From Alopecurus myosuroides (lineage: Eukaryota > Streptophyta > Magnoliopsida > Poales > Poaceae): 64,000 bases of DNA. Positions 1-10,850 of the stretch are shown piece by piece (the stretch's first letter is position 1; each line of letters begins with the position of its first letter). Both the position numbers and the translations under genes were made by a program. Where the stretch lies: contig CM054062.1 in NCBI GenBank assembly GCA_028641055.1, forward strand, positions 237,348,376 to 237,412,375, in the 5' to 3' direction. The notes under the pieces are model-generated. The model was not told the DNA's origin and did no database searches. It saw only the letters and a program-made list of their open reading frames with translations.

Positions 1-798
1 ATCTCTCTCTCCCATGGTGTGATCTTTATGTGATCATGATCTTTGTAATATAGTTGAATAAGTAGAAGTTACTCTTCATCTATTATGCTACTCAAGTGGT
101 TTTGTTATGAGATCTCTGCAGACACTTTGATCACGGTGTAAAGGTGATAATGTGTGCATCGTGTGGTTTAGCATGATATTTATATTTTGTGTTGGATGAC
201 CCTATGAAATTGTGGTGTTTGTTTGGAACCACCTAGGTCTCATGGTGATAGCACGGGGTTACCTGGATAGGGAAATGCGAACTCTAAGGAGTGCTCTTAC
301 AGTCCTATGCAATGATTGGTGTTTGTTATCCGACCGGAGAGTGGTTCAGAGTAGCATAGTGAAGAGATGATATTTATGCATTCAATTATGTTATTATTAT
401 TATTATTGAAAGTGTCCACTAGTGAATGTGTTATCCCTAGGCCTTGTTTCTAAGCATTGAAACATTGTTTCTAATCAGTTCTGCTACATGTTTGCTTGCT
501 GCCATTTTTATTTCAGATTGCCATTATCGCTTATAATCATCCATATCACTTGTATTTTAGTATCTCTTCGTCGAACTAGTGCACCTATACAACTGACAAT
601 TATATTAGGTGTGTTGGGGACGTAAGAGACTTCTTGTATCGTAATTGCAGGGTTGCTTGAGAGGGATAACTTTGAACTCTACCTCCCCGAGTTCGATAAA
701 CCTTGGGTGATCCACTTAAGGGAAACTCGCCGCTGTTCTACAAACCTCTGCACTTGGAGGCCCAACACTGTCTACAAGAATAGAAGCGTGCGTAGACA
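1..798 (+). mobile_element. 3' part of a Sabrina/WHAM/Fatima-type gypsy LTR
   Basis: The window opens inside this LTR. The right half has the wording typical of Triticeae gypsy LTR ends (an acttggaggcccaacact block at about 753-770), and the likely terminus is the CA at 797-798. A short (TTA)n tract lies near 389-407. No primer binding site follows; a Harbinger transposase fragment starts 12 bp later, so this is a solo LTR or a truncated element, not a 5' LTR. Family assignment rests on remembered LTR style only. Confidence 0.6.
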
Positions 799-809
799 TC
801 ACATACAGT

Positions 810-1161
810 GCTCCCGGCGATACACAAGATGACTATCTGCGCATGGCCGAGTACACCGCCATTGATTGTTTGAAGAGGTTCTGTAGGGCAGTGGTGGCAG
901 TGTTTGGACCAAAGTACTTGAGATCACCCAATGCTGAAAACACTGCTCTGATCCTAGCATAGAATGAAGTAAGAGGATCTCCCAGGATGTTTGGAAGCAC
1001 CAACTACATGCATTGAGCATGAAAGAACTGATTGTTTGCTTAGCATGGGGTGTACAAAGACGCGAAAGGAGGTTGCAATGTGGTATTTGAGGCAGTGGCT
1101 ACAGATGGTATGGATTTGGCACTCCTTTTTTTTGGCATGCCAGGAACTCACAATGACATCA
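810..1161 (+). pseudogene. PIF/Harbinger (DDE_Tnp_4) transposase fragment, decayed
   Basis: One frame reads through a typical plant Harbinger transposase stretch: residues similar to EYTAIDCLKRF, then AVVAVFGPKYLRSPNAENTA, then GSPRMFGSTNYMH, and after a gap VVFEAVATDGMDLALLFF followed by GMPGTHNDIN. The last motif surrounds a catalytic Asp region of DDE_Tnp_4 proteins. In-frame stops occur at 960-962 (TAG) and 1014-1016 (TGA), and the N-terminal and C-terminal parts are missing, so it cannot encode an active transposase. The left side is cut by the gypsy LTR, and the right side is followed within about 50 bp by the Reina-like insertion at 1214. A domesticated ALP1-like relative is an alternative source, but the stops argue for a dead transposon. 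Confidence 0.8.
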
Positions 1162-1213
1162 ACTGAAGAGGTTCTTATTTTGGCAATGAAACTAAATAAA
1201 TATACGATGAAAA

Positions 1214-1574
1214 TGTCACGGGTTGGAAGTGGATTGGATCGGAGGTTGTAGTTGTGGTCGGTTGGAGGCTTAGGGCGATACTCCCGTCGGCCTATGAGCG
1301 GAGAAGGAGGTGAGAAGGGGCGCCGGGGCGCAGGAGCACGAGGAGAGAGATAAGATTGATTTTTTCTTGTCTCATTGATACGCATAGGCTGGTTTATAAA
1401 TAGCCAATTACAGAAATTGTATCAAACTCCAACTCGAATTTGGGTATTAGCAGGGGAACCTTCTTCAGGACTAAACCTTTCCAATTTAACCCAAACTCTA
1501 CTAATCTGATCCTAGAAGGACTCTACGAGGGCGCAGGGCCCTTGCGCCGCCTATAAGCCTAGACCCACATGACA
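1214..1574 (-). repeat. 3' LTR of the Reina-like element
   Basis: Starts TGTCACGGGTTGG and ends ATGACA (plus-strand reading), giving TG...CA termini. Same length as the partner LTR at 5977-6337. The preceding target duplication gaaaa occupies 1209-1213. Confidence 0.93.
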
Positions 1575-1588
1575 TATCCCCCTCCATT
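1575..1588 (-). other. Polypurine tract of the Reina-like element
   Basis: On the minus strand this reads AATGGAGGGGGATA directly before the 3' LTR, the expected plus-strand priming site for reverse transcription. Confidence 0.8.
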
Positions 1589-4515
1589 CTAAAACAGCTT
1601 GTCCTCAAGCTGGAAGCCTGGATACCGGTCGTGGAGGGCCGTGACATCTTCCCAAGAAGCTGCAGACGATGGTTGTCCTTCACATTGAATGAGCACCTGC
1701 TGCACACCACGACCAATCCGCGCACGCAGTGCCTGTGCCGGAGTTGGGTGTACTCGACCTGAAACAGTGGAGGGAGCATCGGGGAATCTTCAGGAGGCGG
1801 GCCATGGTACTTCTTGAGGACCCCAACATGAAACACATTATGAATGCGGGCTCGAGGCGGTAATTCCAGTCGATATGCAACCGAATCAATTTGAGCAAGG
1901 ACTTTGAAAGGTCCATAATAGTTGGGTGCCAATTTATTCTTCACTCATGCTCCCAAGAATGCCGCTGGCCGATGCTGCAGACGGAGCCAAACCCACTCTC
2001 CCACATCGAAGGAAAGAGCCCTATGCTTGTCATCATAGAAGTGCTTGTACTGTTGAGCTGCTTGAAGGAGACGCTCACGGACATCCAGCAAGAATTGGTC
2101 GCGGTCAAGAACTTGTCGTTCCACCGCCTGATTACGAATCTCACCTGGAGTATAGTAACGAAGAAACGGGGGATTGCGGCCATAAACGACCCTAAAAGGG
2201 GTGTCCTTTAGTGCTGAATGATATGATGTGTTGTAGCAGTATTCAGCCCATGGTAACCAATGGAGCCACTGTCGTGGTCGATCCCCAGTGATACAGCGAA
2301 GGTACATAGTGATGACCTTATTCACTGCCTCTGACTGGCCATCCGACTGTGGATGGAAAGCGGAACTCATGTGTAAGCGTGTACCCGCAGCTGCAAACAA
2401 TGCCTTCCAAAATTCCGAAGTGAATATCACATCTCGGTCTGACACAATGGATGTAGGAAAACCATGAAGACGGACGATGTTGGAGAAAAATGCCTTGGCA
2501 ACTAACTCAGCAGTATATGGATGTGCCAGAGAAATAAAGTGTGCATACTTGGAAAAACGATCCACCACTGTAAGAATAACACTTTTACCGTCCACCTTCG
2601 GCAATGCCTCAATGAAATCCATGGAAATATCTTCCCAGACACGAGATGGTACTGTCAAGGGCTGTAGCAGGCCAGCCGGATGAAGCTGCTCCGTCTTATT
2701 GCGTTGACAAACTGTACAAGCACGTATATACTGCTGTAGGGCTGTTCGTGCTTGAGGCAAATGGAAATCCCGACGGAGGCGATGCAAGGATTTTTGTATG
2801 CCTTCATGGCCATCATCGTGGGCCACCGCCAAGACCTCTGCTACGAGCTGGGATGAAGGAGGCACATAAGCCCGCTGCTGGAAAGTAACAATGCCATCGA
2901 CAAGTGCCTAGGGCTGGCCCAACTCGCCGGATTCCAGCTGCTCCCTAAATGTGACCAGCGCCGGTTCTGTGTGCGCGGCCTGACGAAGGGCGTCAAAAAG
3001 ATCAAAAGAAGTCCCCGCCATGGTAGACACATGACCTGCAGGAACATCACGGCGAGAGAGAGCATCTGCGACAATGTTTTGGCGGCCTGGTTTATATTCC
3101 ACTGTGAAGTCAAAACCCAAAAGCTTGCCTACCCAATGATGTTGCGGAATTGTGGCAAGGCGTTGGTCCAGCAAAAACTTGAGACTGTAATGATCCGTTT
3201 TGACGACGAAGGCGCTCCCCCAGAGATATGGCCGCCAATGACGCACGGCTTGAACCAAACCGATGAGTTCCCGCTCATACGCGGCTAGAGAGGCGTGTCG
3301 CGGAGCTATGGTTTTGCTGAAATAGGCAATTGGCCCTCCATCTTGATGCAGCACTGCACCGAATCCAGACCCAGAGGCATCACACTCGACAATAAACGGA
3401 ACCGCGAAATTAGGCAATTGGAGCACAGGCGCAATAGTGAGTGCACCCTTACGAGCTTCGAATGCGGCGACCGCCTGATCAGTCCAGAGAAACCCATCTT
3501 TCTTGAGCAGTGCTGTGAGCGGGGCGGCAATGGTGCCGAAGACCTTGATGAACTTGCGGTAGTAGCCGGCCAAACCCAAGAATCCTCGGACAGCTCGGAT
3601 AGTACGTGGCACTGGCCAATCCACCACGGCAAGGACCTTATCACCATCCATAGCAACCCCTTCGGCGGAGATGACGTGACCAAGGTAAGCCATGGATTCC
3701 TTGCCAAACAAGCACTTGGAGCGTTTGAGGAAAAGCTGGTGTGTGCGCATAGTTTCCGACACGAGCTTGACATGACGAAGATGGTCCGGCCAAGAGGAGC
3801 TGTAAATCAAAATATCATCAAAGAAAACCAGCACAAAGCGACGAAGGAAAGGCCGGAGTACGTCGTTCATGAGCGCTTGGAACGTCGCGGGTGCATTGGT
3901 CAAACCAAACGCCATGACCACAAACTCAAAGAGACCCTCATGGGTGCGAAACACCGTCTTGTGGATATCTTCAGGAGCCATCCGAACTTGGTGGTAGCCC
4001 GAGCGGAGGTCCATCTTGGTGAAAAAACGGGCTCCTTTCAACTCATCGAGCAGCTCATCAACAACGGGAATCGGAAACTTGTCCTTGATGCTGACAAGGT
4101 TGAGTCCACGATAGTCAATGCAGAAACGCCATGTACCATCATGCTTTCGGACGAGGAGCACGGGTGACGAGAACGCCGACGAGCTACGGCGAATAAGGCC
4201 CCGAGCAAGCATCTCAGCACATTGCCGCTCTAGTTCATCCTTCTGAATAGCCGGGTAAAGGTAAGGCCGTATGGCCACAGGCTGAGTCCCCGGAATAAGG
4301 TGAATGTGATGGTCACGGGCCCGTGGTAGCGGAAGACCCTGAGGATCAGCAAAGATGTCCGAGAACGCTGCCAGGAGGTTGTCAAGGAGGTCCTTGCCGT
4401 CGCAGACATGTGCGTGAGCAGGCTGTCCAGGCGAACCAATACCTGTCCACTCCACTTGGCGGTCTGTGTGCCAAAACGGCATCCGTTGAGTCGAGAAATC
4501 GCACAATATTGGCCC
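1589..4515 (-). pseudogene. pol: Reina-like pol: RT, RNase H, integrase, chromodomain (broken)
   Basis: Polyprotein for reverse transcription and integration. RT is recognised by CIDYRGLN (about 4100-4123) and the catalytic FFDDILIY (FFDD at 3814-3825). RNase H begins around ECDASGSGFGAVL (about 3350-3400). Integrase shows the HHCC region, the catalytic DFIEALP and SDRDVIF aspartates and the SDGQSEAVNK glutamate, all present. The C-terminus (QVLIQCEGQPSSAASWEDV to GFQLEDKLF) looks like a chromodomain. Breaks: a 1-bp insertion in a C4 run at 4513-4516 separates pol from gag-pro; TAG at 2908-2910 between RNase H and integrase; TGA at 1945-1947, probably a former CGA Arg; and a 1-bp deletion near 1757-1762 before the chromodomain. 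All segments otherwise share one frame, so the ancestor had a single gag-pol frame. Confidence 0.9.
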
Positions 4516-5938
4516 CGAGGGTTTTGAGGAAACGTGTGCCGAGGACAACATCAAATCCTCCTAGAGGTATGGCGTGCAAGTCGACAATGAAACTCTCCCT
4601 GTCAATTGTGATAGCAATATGTTTGAGTAGCCCGCGGCAAGTAACCCGATCACCATTAGCAACTGTGACCCCGAGGCGATGATCGGAGGAGAAGAGCATC
4701 TCCACGACGGTGGCCAGCTCCTCGTGGATGAAGTTATGCGTGCTGCCAGAGTCAAGCAAGGCGACAAGATCACGGTCCCCAACACGAATCGAAACCTGCA
4801 TCGTGTCGCTGGTGGGGATTCCTGTGACAACTAGGAGTGAAATTTTGGCCTCTTGGACATCCCCGGAAGGCTCCTCCTCCTCGTCGGCTGACTGAATATA
4901 GAAAAGCCGTTTGCAGCGATGGCCCCGAACGAACTTCTCATCGCAGTTGAAACAAAGGCCTTTGGCACGCCGGTCATCCATCTCAGCAGGTGTGAGCTTT
5001 TTGAAAACGAGAGCTGGCTGGGAAACGGCGGGTTCTTGGGCTGCCGTACTATGGCTGGTCAGGGACCTTGGAGGACGGCTCGACCTAGCTGCGGTGGAGG
5101 CTCCAGTGACGGTGTTCAGATGCTCGAAGGAGATTGCCAAGTCCATAGCGGCATCCAGCGTGGCCGGTTTAAGCATCTCTACCTGAGTCTTCATGGGCTC
5201 GCCCAGGTTATTGGTGAATATATCCCGTTCCTCAGCATCATCAAGTGGGTGCACTCGAGAGAGATTCTCCAGGAAGCGCTTGGAGTACTCTGCCACCGTG
5301 CCCGAGCGGTGTGTCGAGATCAGCTCGCCAAAGGGGTTGGCGCGTGTCGGCGGTCCTAAGTGGTTGGAGATGAGAGTCTGGAACTCTCCCCAGGACGGCT
5401 GCTGGCCCAACTTCGCCTCGAGGTGACCGTACCACAGGGCTGCGACGTCGGTGAGATGGTAAGAGGCCAACCACGTCTTGTCGGAGTCCTGCGTTCGCTG
5501 ACCAAGGAAGAACAGGTTGCAGCGTGTCAACCATGGCCGCGGGTCGCTCGCCCCATCAAAGAGAGGAAAATCAATCTTGTAGAGTCGTGGCGCACGATCG
5601 GCCGGATCGGAAAGGTGCATCTCGCCGGCTCTGGACGTAGCTCCTGGCGGCTGCATGAGCCCACGGCCGCCAAGCTGGGCCGTGCCCTTTCCTTCAAGCC
5701 GGAGGATGGCCAGGTTCTGCGCGCGCTGTTGTTGTGATGTTTCAGTGATATCGCCCTGGAGCTTCTGGAGTGTCTCGGCGATGGACTGGAGTGTGGCGCG
5801 GTCCTTCGTACGCTCAGCCCTTGCGGCTTGATTTTCATCGGCGAGGCTGGTGAGGGTTGCGATCACCGACGCATGATCCTCTTCTTGTTTGGTAATGAGT
5901 TCGGCTAGGGTTTGCGGAGGTGGCGGCGGGGACGCCAT
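4382..5938 (-). CDS. gag: Reina-like gag-protease
   Basis: Gag capsid and nucleocapsid with the N-terminal part of the aspartic protease. I chose the ATG at 5938-5936 (MASPPPPPQTLAEL), 39 bp inside the 5' LTR boundary; the frame is open further upstream through the primer site into the LTR (to 6148). The capsid region includes PWLTRCNLFFLGQRT. A chromovirus-type zinc knuckle CFNCDEKFVRGHRC lies at about residues 327-341 (4915-4958), and the protease triad region LLDSGSTHNFI at about residue 394. After the 1-bp insertion at 4513-4516 the frame goes into about 44 foreign residues and ends at 4382, so the protease C-terminus and all of pol are cut off. Up to that point the frame is intact. Confidence 0.88.
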   Translation of the reverse strand: MASPPPPPQTLAELITKQEEDHASVIATLTSLADENQAARAERTKDRATLQSIAETLQKLQGDITETSQQQRAQNLAILRLEGKGTAQLGGRGLMQPPGATSRAGEMHLSDPADRAPRLYKIDFPLFDGASDPRPWLTRCNLFFLGQRTQDSDKTWLASYHLTDVAALWYGHLEAKLGQQPSWGEFQTLISNHLGPPTRANPFGELISTHRSGTVAEYSKRFLENLSRVHPLDDAEERDIFTNNLGEPMKTQVEMLKPATLDAAMDLAISFEHLNTVTGASTAARSSRPPRSLTSHSTAAQEPAVSQPALVFKKLTPAEMDDRRAKGLCFNCDEKFVRGHRCKRLFYIQSADEEEEPSGDVQEAKISLLVVTGIPTSDTMQVSIRVGDRDLVALLDSGSTHNFIHEELATVVEMLFSSDHRLGVTVANGDRVTCRGLLKHIAITIDRESFIVDLHAIPLGGFDVVLGTRFLKTLGANIVRFLDSTDAVLAHRPPSGVDRYWFAWTACSRTCLRRQGPP

Positions 5939-5961
5939 GGCAGCCGCCGGGATCGGAGATG

Positions 5962-5973
5962 AATCTGATACCA
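5962..5973 (-). other. Primer binding site (tRNA-iMet type)
   Basis: Minus strand reads TGGTATCAGATT, matching the TGGTATCAGA core complementary to initiator tRNA-Met, 3 bp inside the 5' LTR. Confidence 0.85.
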
Positions 5974-5976
5974 AGT

Positions 5977-6337
5977 TGTCACGGGTTGGAACTGGATTGG
6001 ATCGGAGGTTGTAGTTGTGGTCGGTTGGAGTCTTAGGGCGATACTCCCGTCGGCCTATGATCGGAGAAGGAGGTGAGAAGGGGCGCCGGGGCGCAGGAGC
6101 ACGAGGAGAGAGATTAGATTGATTTCTGCTTGTCTCATTGATACGCATAGGCTGGCTTATAAATAGCCAATTACAGAAATTGTATCAAACTCCAACTCTA
6201 ATTTGGGTATTAGCAGTGGAACCTTCTTCGGGACTAAACCTTTCCAATTTAACCCAAACTCTACTAATCTGATCCTAGAAGGACTCTAAGAGGGCGCAGG
6301 GCCCTTGCGCCGCCTATAAGCCTGGCCCCACATGACA
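5977..6337 (-). repeat. 5' LTR of the Reina-like element
   Basis: 361 bp, TG...CA, about 96% identical to the LTR at 1214-1574 by eye. Target duplication gaaaa follows at 6338-6342. Confidence 0.93.
6155..6166 (-). promoter_or_regulatory. TATA-like box in the Reina 5' LTR
   Basis: Minus strand reads CTATTTATAAG, a plausible TATA element for the LTR promoter; the 3' LTR has the equivalent CTATTTATAAAC. Confidence 0.5.
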
Positions 6338-6342
6338 GAAAA

Positions 6343-7325
6343 GAAAAAAAAGAAAACAGGAAAAACAAAGAGAAGTTTCAAAAATAAAATTAAAAACAAA
6401 GCAAAATAATCACCAAAAATAGGCAAAGAAAAAAATATGTTTGTTGTTTTTGTTTTGTAAGGGAAACCAAAAGGAATAAGAAAAATAAACAAAACAATTT
6501 TAAAAGGAGAAATAAAAAAATAAGAAAACTAAAACCACGAATAAGAAAATAAATCAAAGAAAATTCCAAAAATAACACATAATATGTGAACGAATAAAAA
6601 AGATCCAAATGAGGCAACCTAATAGTTGTTGATGAAAAAGGAGGGACGCCACGGGCATCCATAAGCCTAGGTGCTTGAGGTTTCTTAAATATGTCATTGG
6701 GGTGCAACTAGGATTCCCCAAGCTTGAGCTATTGTGTCTTCTTATTCATATCATATCACCATATCACCGTCTTCATTAGATCTTAAAACTACGTTTAGAT
6801 AAAACTTTATAAAACTCAGTATATGGGTTGATACTCATTAAATAAAACCCACTTCATGTACTAAAGAGGCGATTTGCATGATCACAATTTATAACTTCTA
6901 TACCCCCATAGAAATTAGAAACAACCAAGTATAAGAAGAAACAACATAATGACAAAAATCTGCCAAACATGACAATTTGTAAAGATGAAATTCAAAACAT
7001 ACTTCTGTGACTTCAAAAAAAACTCAAAACTAGTGAATGCAATATAACTAGAATATATTTACTATCAAGAAAATCAGATCAATATGAAGTCCTGGTGATT
7101 TTATAAATTTTCTAGTATAGGGTAAAAATCTATTTCTGGACAACAAAACAACAATTACAACTTTCAAACAACTAAAGGATAAATTCGGCAAATAATAAAA
7201 AGTAAGGGAAGCAAATGAAGATACTAGTAGTATATTGAAAGAGAATAATAGTAGGTAATATTCATGAGACACAATTTCTTTATACTTGCAAAAGGAACCT
7301 ATCAACATGGTTGACCAAGTCTTAT
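6343..7325 (-). mobile_element. Non-coding interior fragment of an Athila/Sabrina-like element
   Basis: From 6343 to about 6600 the DNA is a low-complexity A-rich tract. From about 6640 it has the non-coding interior text of grass Athila-like elements (gggcatccataagccta, ccccaagcttgagct, aaaaatctgccaaa, acttctgtgacttc), the same kind of text seen at 60500-61100. No open frame is convincing. Boundaries are approximate. Confidence 0.5.
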
Positions 7326-7379
7326 CACCAAATTATTTTTATATGACACAAAACTTTTGAATTTCAATAAATGATTATG

Positions 7380-7689
7380 TTGCATAGATACGTCCATTTT
7401 GTATTACTATTTTATTATTATATTTTATATTAGAGTGTAATACTTCTGTTATTTTATGGTTTTCTATGTGTTTTACAGTTTTTCAAAATTATTTACCAGA
7501 GCCCGAATTCAGAGGGAAAAAGCACCTGTCGGAGTGGGTAACTTCCGGACGTCAAAAAATTCAAGAACAATCAGAAAATGAGGTTTCTCCAAAAAAATCA
7601 CTCGGGGAGCCCAAGGAGACCCAGAGGGAAGCCAAGGGCCCACCATACGACCCCCAGGCGCGGCGCGGGTGCCCCCTAGACTGCGCCTG
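7380..7689 (+). mobile_element. Gypsy LTR, left part, interrupted by Del-1
   Basis: Begins around a Sabrina-like LTR start (gttgcatagatacgtcc) and runs to the Del-1 insertion, with gcctg at 7685-7689 as the left target copy. It continues at 18034. Confidence 0.6.
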
Positions 7690-10600
7690 TGTAACATCCC
7701 AGGTTTTTGAAAAATTTAAAACCTTCATGCATACATGAGCATCATAGCATTCCTGCATTTTGATTGCATAAAATTTTCTTTAATTTGCTAAACACAAAAA
7801 TTTAGGTGTTATTACCTATTAAAGCACTATTTGAGTTTAAATCAATTTAAATAAACAACTATTTTATTTGTTAGCAATTTTAGTACCAAAATGTTGTATT
7901 TTTCATCAAATTTTCAAAACATTTTTTTTGAAATGTTTTGAATTGTTTTTTAATCAATCTGTTTTTTAAAACGAAAAAAAGAATATTACAAAAAGAGAGA
8001 AGAAAACACAGCTCTGCAGGCCGCCTAAGTCGGACCCACTTTCTCCCTCACCCCTCTCTCGCTCGCGATTAGGCCGCAACAGTCCCATCCCCGCAATCCA
8101 TCCAATCACGCCCGCCACAGCCTCCTCTCTCTTTCTCTCTGTCAGGTGAGGTCCCTGGACCCACCTGTCATTTCCACCGAGGGAGACGCGGAGTCCGCCC
8201 TGCACAGGGTCGCCGCCGACGTGACCTACCCGGACAAATCCACCGCCTCTCCCCGTAGCCTTACCCCGTCCCCCAAGTCACCACCCCCTTAAATACCTAG
8301 TCCGCCTCGACATCCGCACCTCGACACCCCCTCGAAACCCTATCTCCGCCGCTACCTCAAAATCTTTCCCCGACGCCGTGTGCCATTGATGCCCCTCAGG
8401 AACCACTCGCTGCCGTTGAAGCACGCCTCGGGAGGGGACCCCGAGCACACGAGGAGCACCCCGCACCAAGGGGAGCACGCTGCCGTCTTCTTCTTCACTG
8501 GAGGAGTGCGGTAAGGTCCACGCCATCCACGCATGAGTCCACCCGTTTCCTGCGTCCACTCCAATGAGAAAATCCCGGCAGGATAGGAACCAACGGAGCA
8601 CGCCACTGCGCCATCGAGCATGCCTCGTCACCCCGAACATCGCGGTATGTCTCTCTGGTCCCCTAGCTCCATGGAATAGCCGCACCGTGGCCACACTCGC
8701 CTCTGCCTTCAAACGCTCTTGTTTTCTGGCGAACTCCGACGACCCAGAGGAGCAACAGGAGACGTCAGATCGTCATCGGAGGGCCCAGAACAGAAGCATC
8801 TCGGCGAAATGTTATTTAGATCTAGGCCGTCCATCACACTTAAGATCTAACGCCCCATAGAGCGTGATCCGCATGGAACACCGCCAGCCAATCAAAACGC
8901 TTCGTTAGCATAGCCTCGGATTGATCGCTTTTCTTTTTAATTTGAATTAAAACTTATTTGATCTAAATCTTCAAAAATTCATAACTTCTGTTCTGTAATT
9001 CCAAATTAGATGATTTTGGACTTTTCGAAATCAGCATAGTTTTAAATTAATCTAGGGCAATAAAATTTCAATTTTGAACATGCACACACATGTTATTTGT
9101 AGATTTACGTTAATCACTATTTTTGGCATAACTTTTTACCGGATAAATCCTTTTTAGGTGATTCAAATTTCTATGGTTTTGTTTTGACATCCTCTATCCA
9201 GTAGAAGTAAAATAAATTTTTATATGCAACTTTGTAACAGAACTTTGTTAGTGCTCTTATTAGCCATATTAAAGCCCTAATAGTGTTAAAAAATAAATTT
9301 TAATGATTAATTTGTCTTGCATGCATCATCACCATGTTATAACATCACAAAAAACATCATTGTTAGTAGTTATTGCTTGTAGTAAAAAAATTGAATTAAT
9401 TTTATATTGCATATCATGCATACATGTTTTTGTCTTGTTATTTTGTTTTGTATGTTTTTTTTTGCTTTGTATGTGTATGTATTACTTGTTTTGCTTGTAT
9501 TAGATTTTGAAGAAGAGCAAGGCTACCCTTGTTTATGTTATACTTGTTGTGATTGTTCATTATATTACCATGGCAAGTGACACACCATCAAATCACCCAT
9601 TATTTTCTATATGCATGGAATAGAGTTTTTGAGTAGTATGCATGATAGGAAATTTCTCTAAGTTGTTATTATTATGCTATTCTAAATCCTAGTAGTGTGT
9701 AGCAATAATTTTACCTTGTTATTTTGAATCCTTAGAGCTTAGTAGATGCTTAGCCTTGCTACAATTTTTTTGTCGATGTTGTGGAAAATTCTAAGTAATA
9801 CCTTCAGTGAACCACCTGGGTGGATTTGGTAGTGCGTGGTTGTCGATAGTTGACTGTCTCCTCGGGGCCATTAATCTCCCGAGGTGTTCACTTGAGGAAT
9901 GCCACCCAGGAACAAACAGATTACCAAGTCCTCTAAGTTTAGTAGCTCCACGTGCAACTTTTTGACATATGGGCTCTGTCTTGATCAACTCAGTTGTGAG
10001 AGTTCAGCCCATCCTTGACAAGAAGATGTAGCAGAATTATAGGTGGAACGGGTCTTGCTGGTGGGTTGAACTCTTACTTCTGAAAGATCTCGTCTCAATT
10101 CTCTCCTTTCCTTGATGCACTCTGGGTGTATAGGATGTTTGGGTAATTGAAGACAAAGGGTGAAAGTGCACAATCTCTGCAGAGTCAAGAAACTAAGATC
10201 TTAGTCATGTCCCCGGTTATGGACAACTTCGAGAAACTGGACAAGGATGTACCGAAGAATCTCAACACAATTTTCAAGAAGTAAATTTTGGCTAAGGAAA
10301 TATTAGTTGTGGTGCACATGGGCCTTATCCCATGGTGTCAATTTTTGAAAAGAAAAACTATTTTCACAAGTTTTAGGAGAAAACTTGCTTTCTGCAAAAA
10401 GCCTAAACTCCACCAAGCCAAATATGAATGTAGTTTAGACTTCCCATTTTATATCCACCGTAGTGTCATTTGCCAGTACAATAAATTGTACTGACCTCCC
10501 TCGGGGGCTGCAAATTCCAACGTGCAGGTAATTTGGATGAAGATTCAGAAGTGCTTGGACTCGAGTCTACACCCAACATGTATTGCATGTGGCGCATGTT

Positions 10601-10834
10601 TGAGGATGGAGGCTCATTGCTACTTTATTTTTGCTGTTTAGAACTCTGAGTTTTGCTAGCCTTCAAGGTTGTGCACTTTGTAATAAAGCTATACTTGGCT
10701 ATTCTGGATTTCGATGTAATAATTTTGATACTTCTACAATGATACTTTAATTTTTGTTCTGTGGTGCTAGCATTGATCCAGGGACTAGCACTTAACACAT
10801 GAGTTCTTGCATTATTAAATGTGGGAACACTACA
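7690..10834 (+). repeat. 5' LTR of Del-1
   Basis: TG...CA. An A/T-rich start is followed by a GC-rich leader-like block (about 8010-8645) ending at a splice-donor-like GTATGT (8645), then A/T-rich sequence. Short ORFs in the GC-rich block (for example 8278-8860) are not conserved proteins. Confidence 0.88.
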
Positions 10835-10837
10835 AAA

Positions 10838-10850
10838 TGGTATCGGAGCA
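10838..10850 (+). other. Primer binding site of Del-1
   Basis: TGGTATCGGAGCA, one change from the usual TGGTATCAGAGC iMet-type site, 3 bp after the LTR. Confidence 0.75.

Larger units (their letters stand above)
1214..6337 (-). mobile_element. Complete Reina-like Ty3/gypsy chromovirus
   Basis: Minus-strand element of 5124 bp with two 361-bp LTRs, a tRNA-iMet-type primer binding site, gag-pro, pol (RT, RNase H, integrase) and a C-terminal chromodomain-like stretch. It is flanked by identical 5-bp target duplications gaaaa at 1209-1213 and 6338-6342. Short LTRs, total size near 5 kb, the iMet binding site and the integrase text fit the Reina lineage; the lineage name is my inference. By eye the LTRs differ at about 13 of 361 positions. 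The coding part has a 1-bp insertion, a 1-bp deletion and two in-frame stops, so it is nearly intact but dead. Confidence 0.93.

Noticed and set aside
3295..4167. 290-codon plus-strand ORF
   Set aside because: It lies exactly opposite the Reina-like RT and RNase H, which have conserved motifs; the plus-strand product has no protein-like features.
6286..7308. Minus-strand ORFs in A/T-rich DNA
   Set aside because: Low-complexity Phe/Leu-rich products of A-rich sequence.
8278..8860. Overlapping ORFs in the GC-rich part of the Del-1 LTR
   Set aside because: They are not kept between the two Del-1 LTRs and result from high GC.
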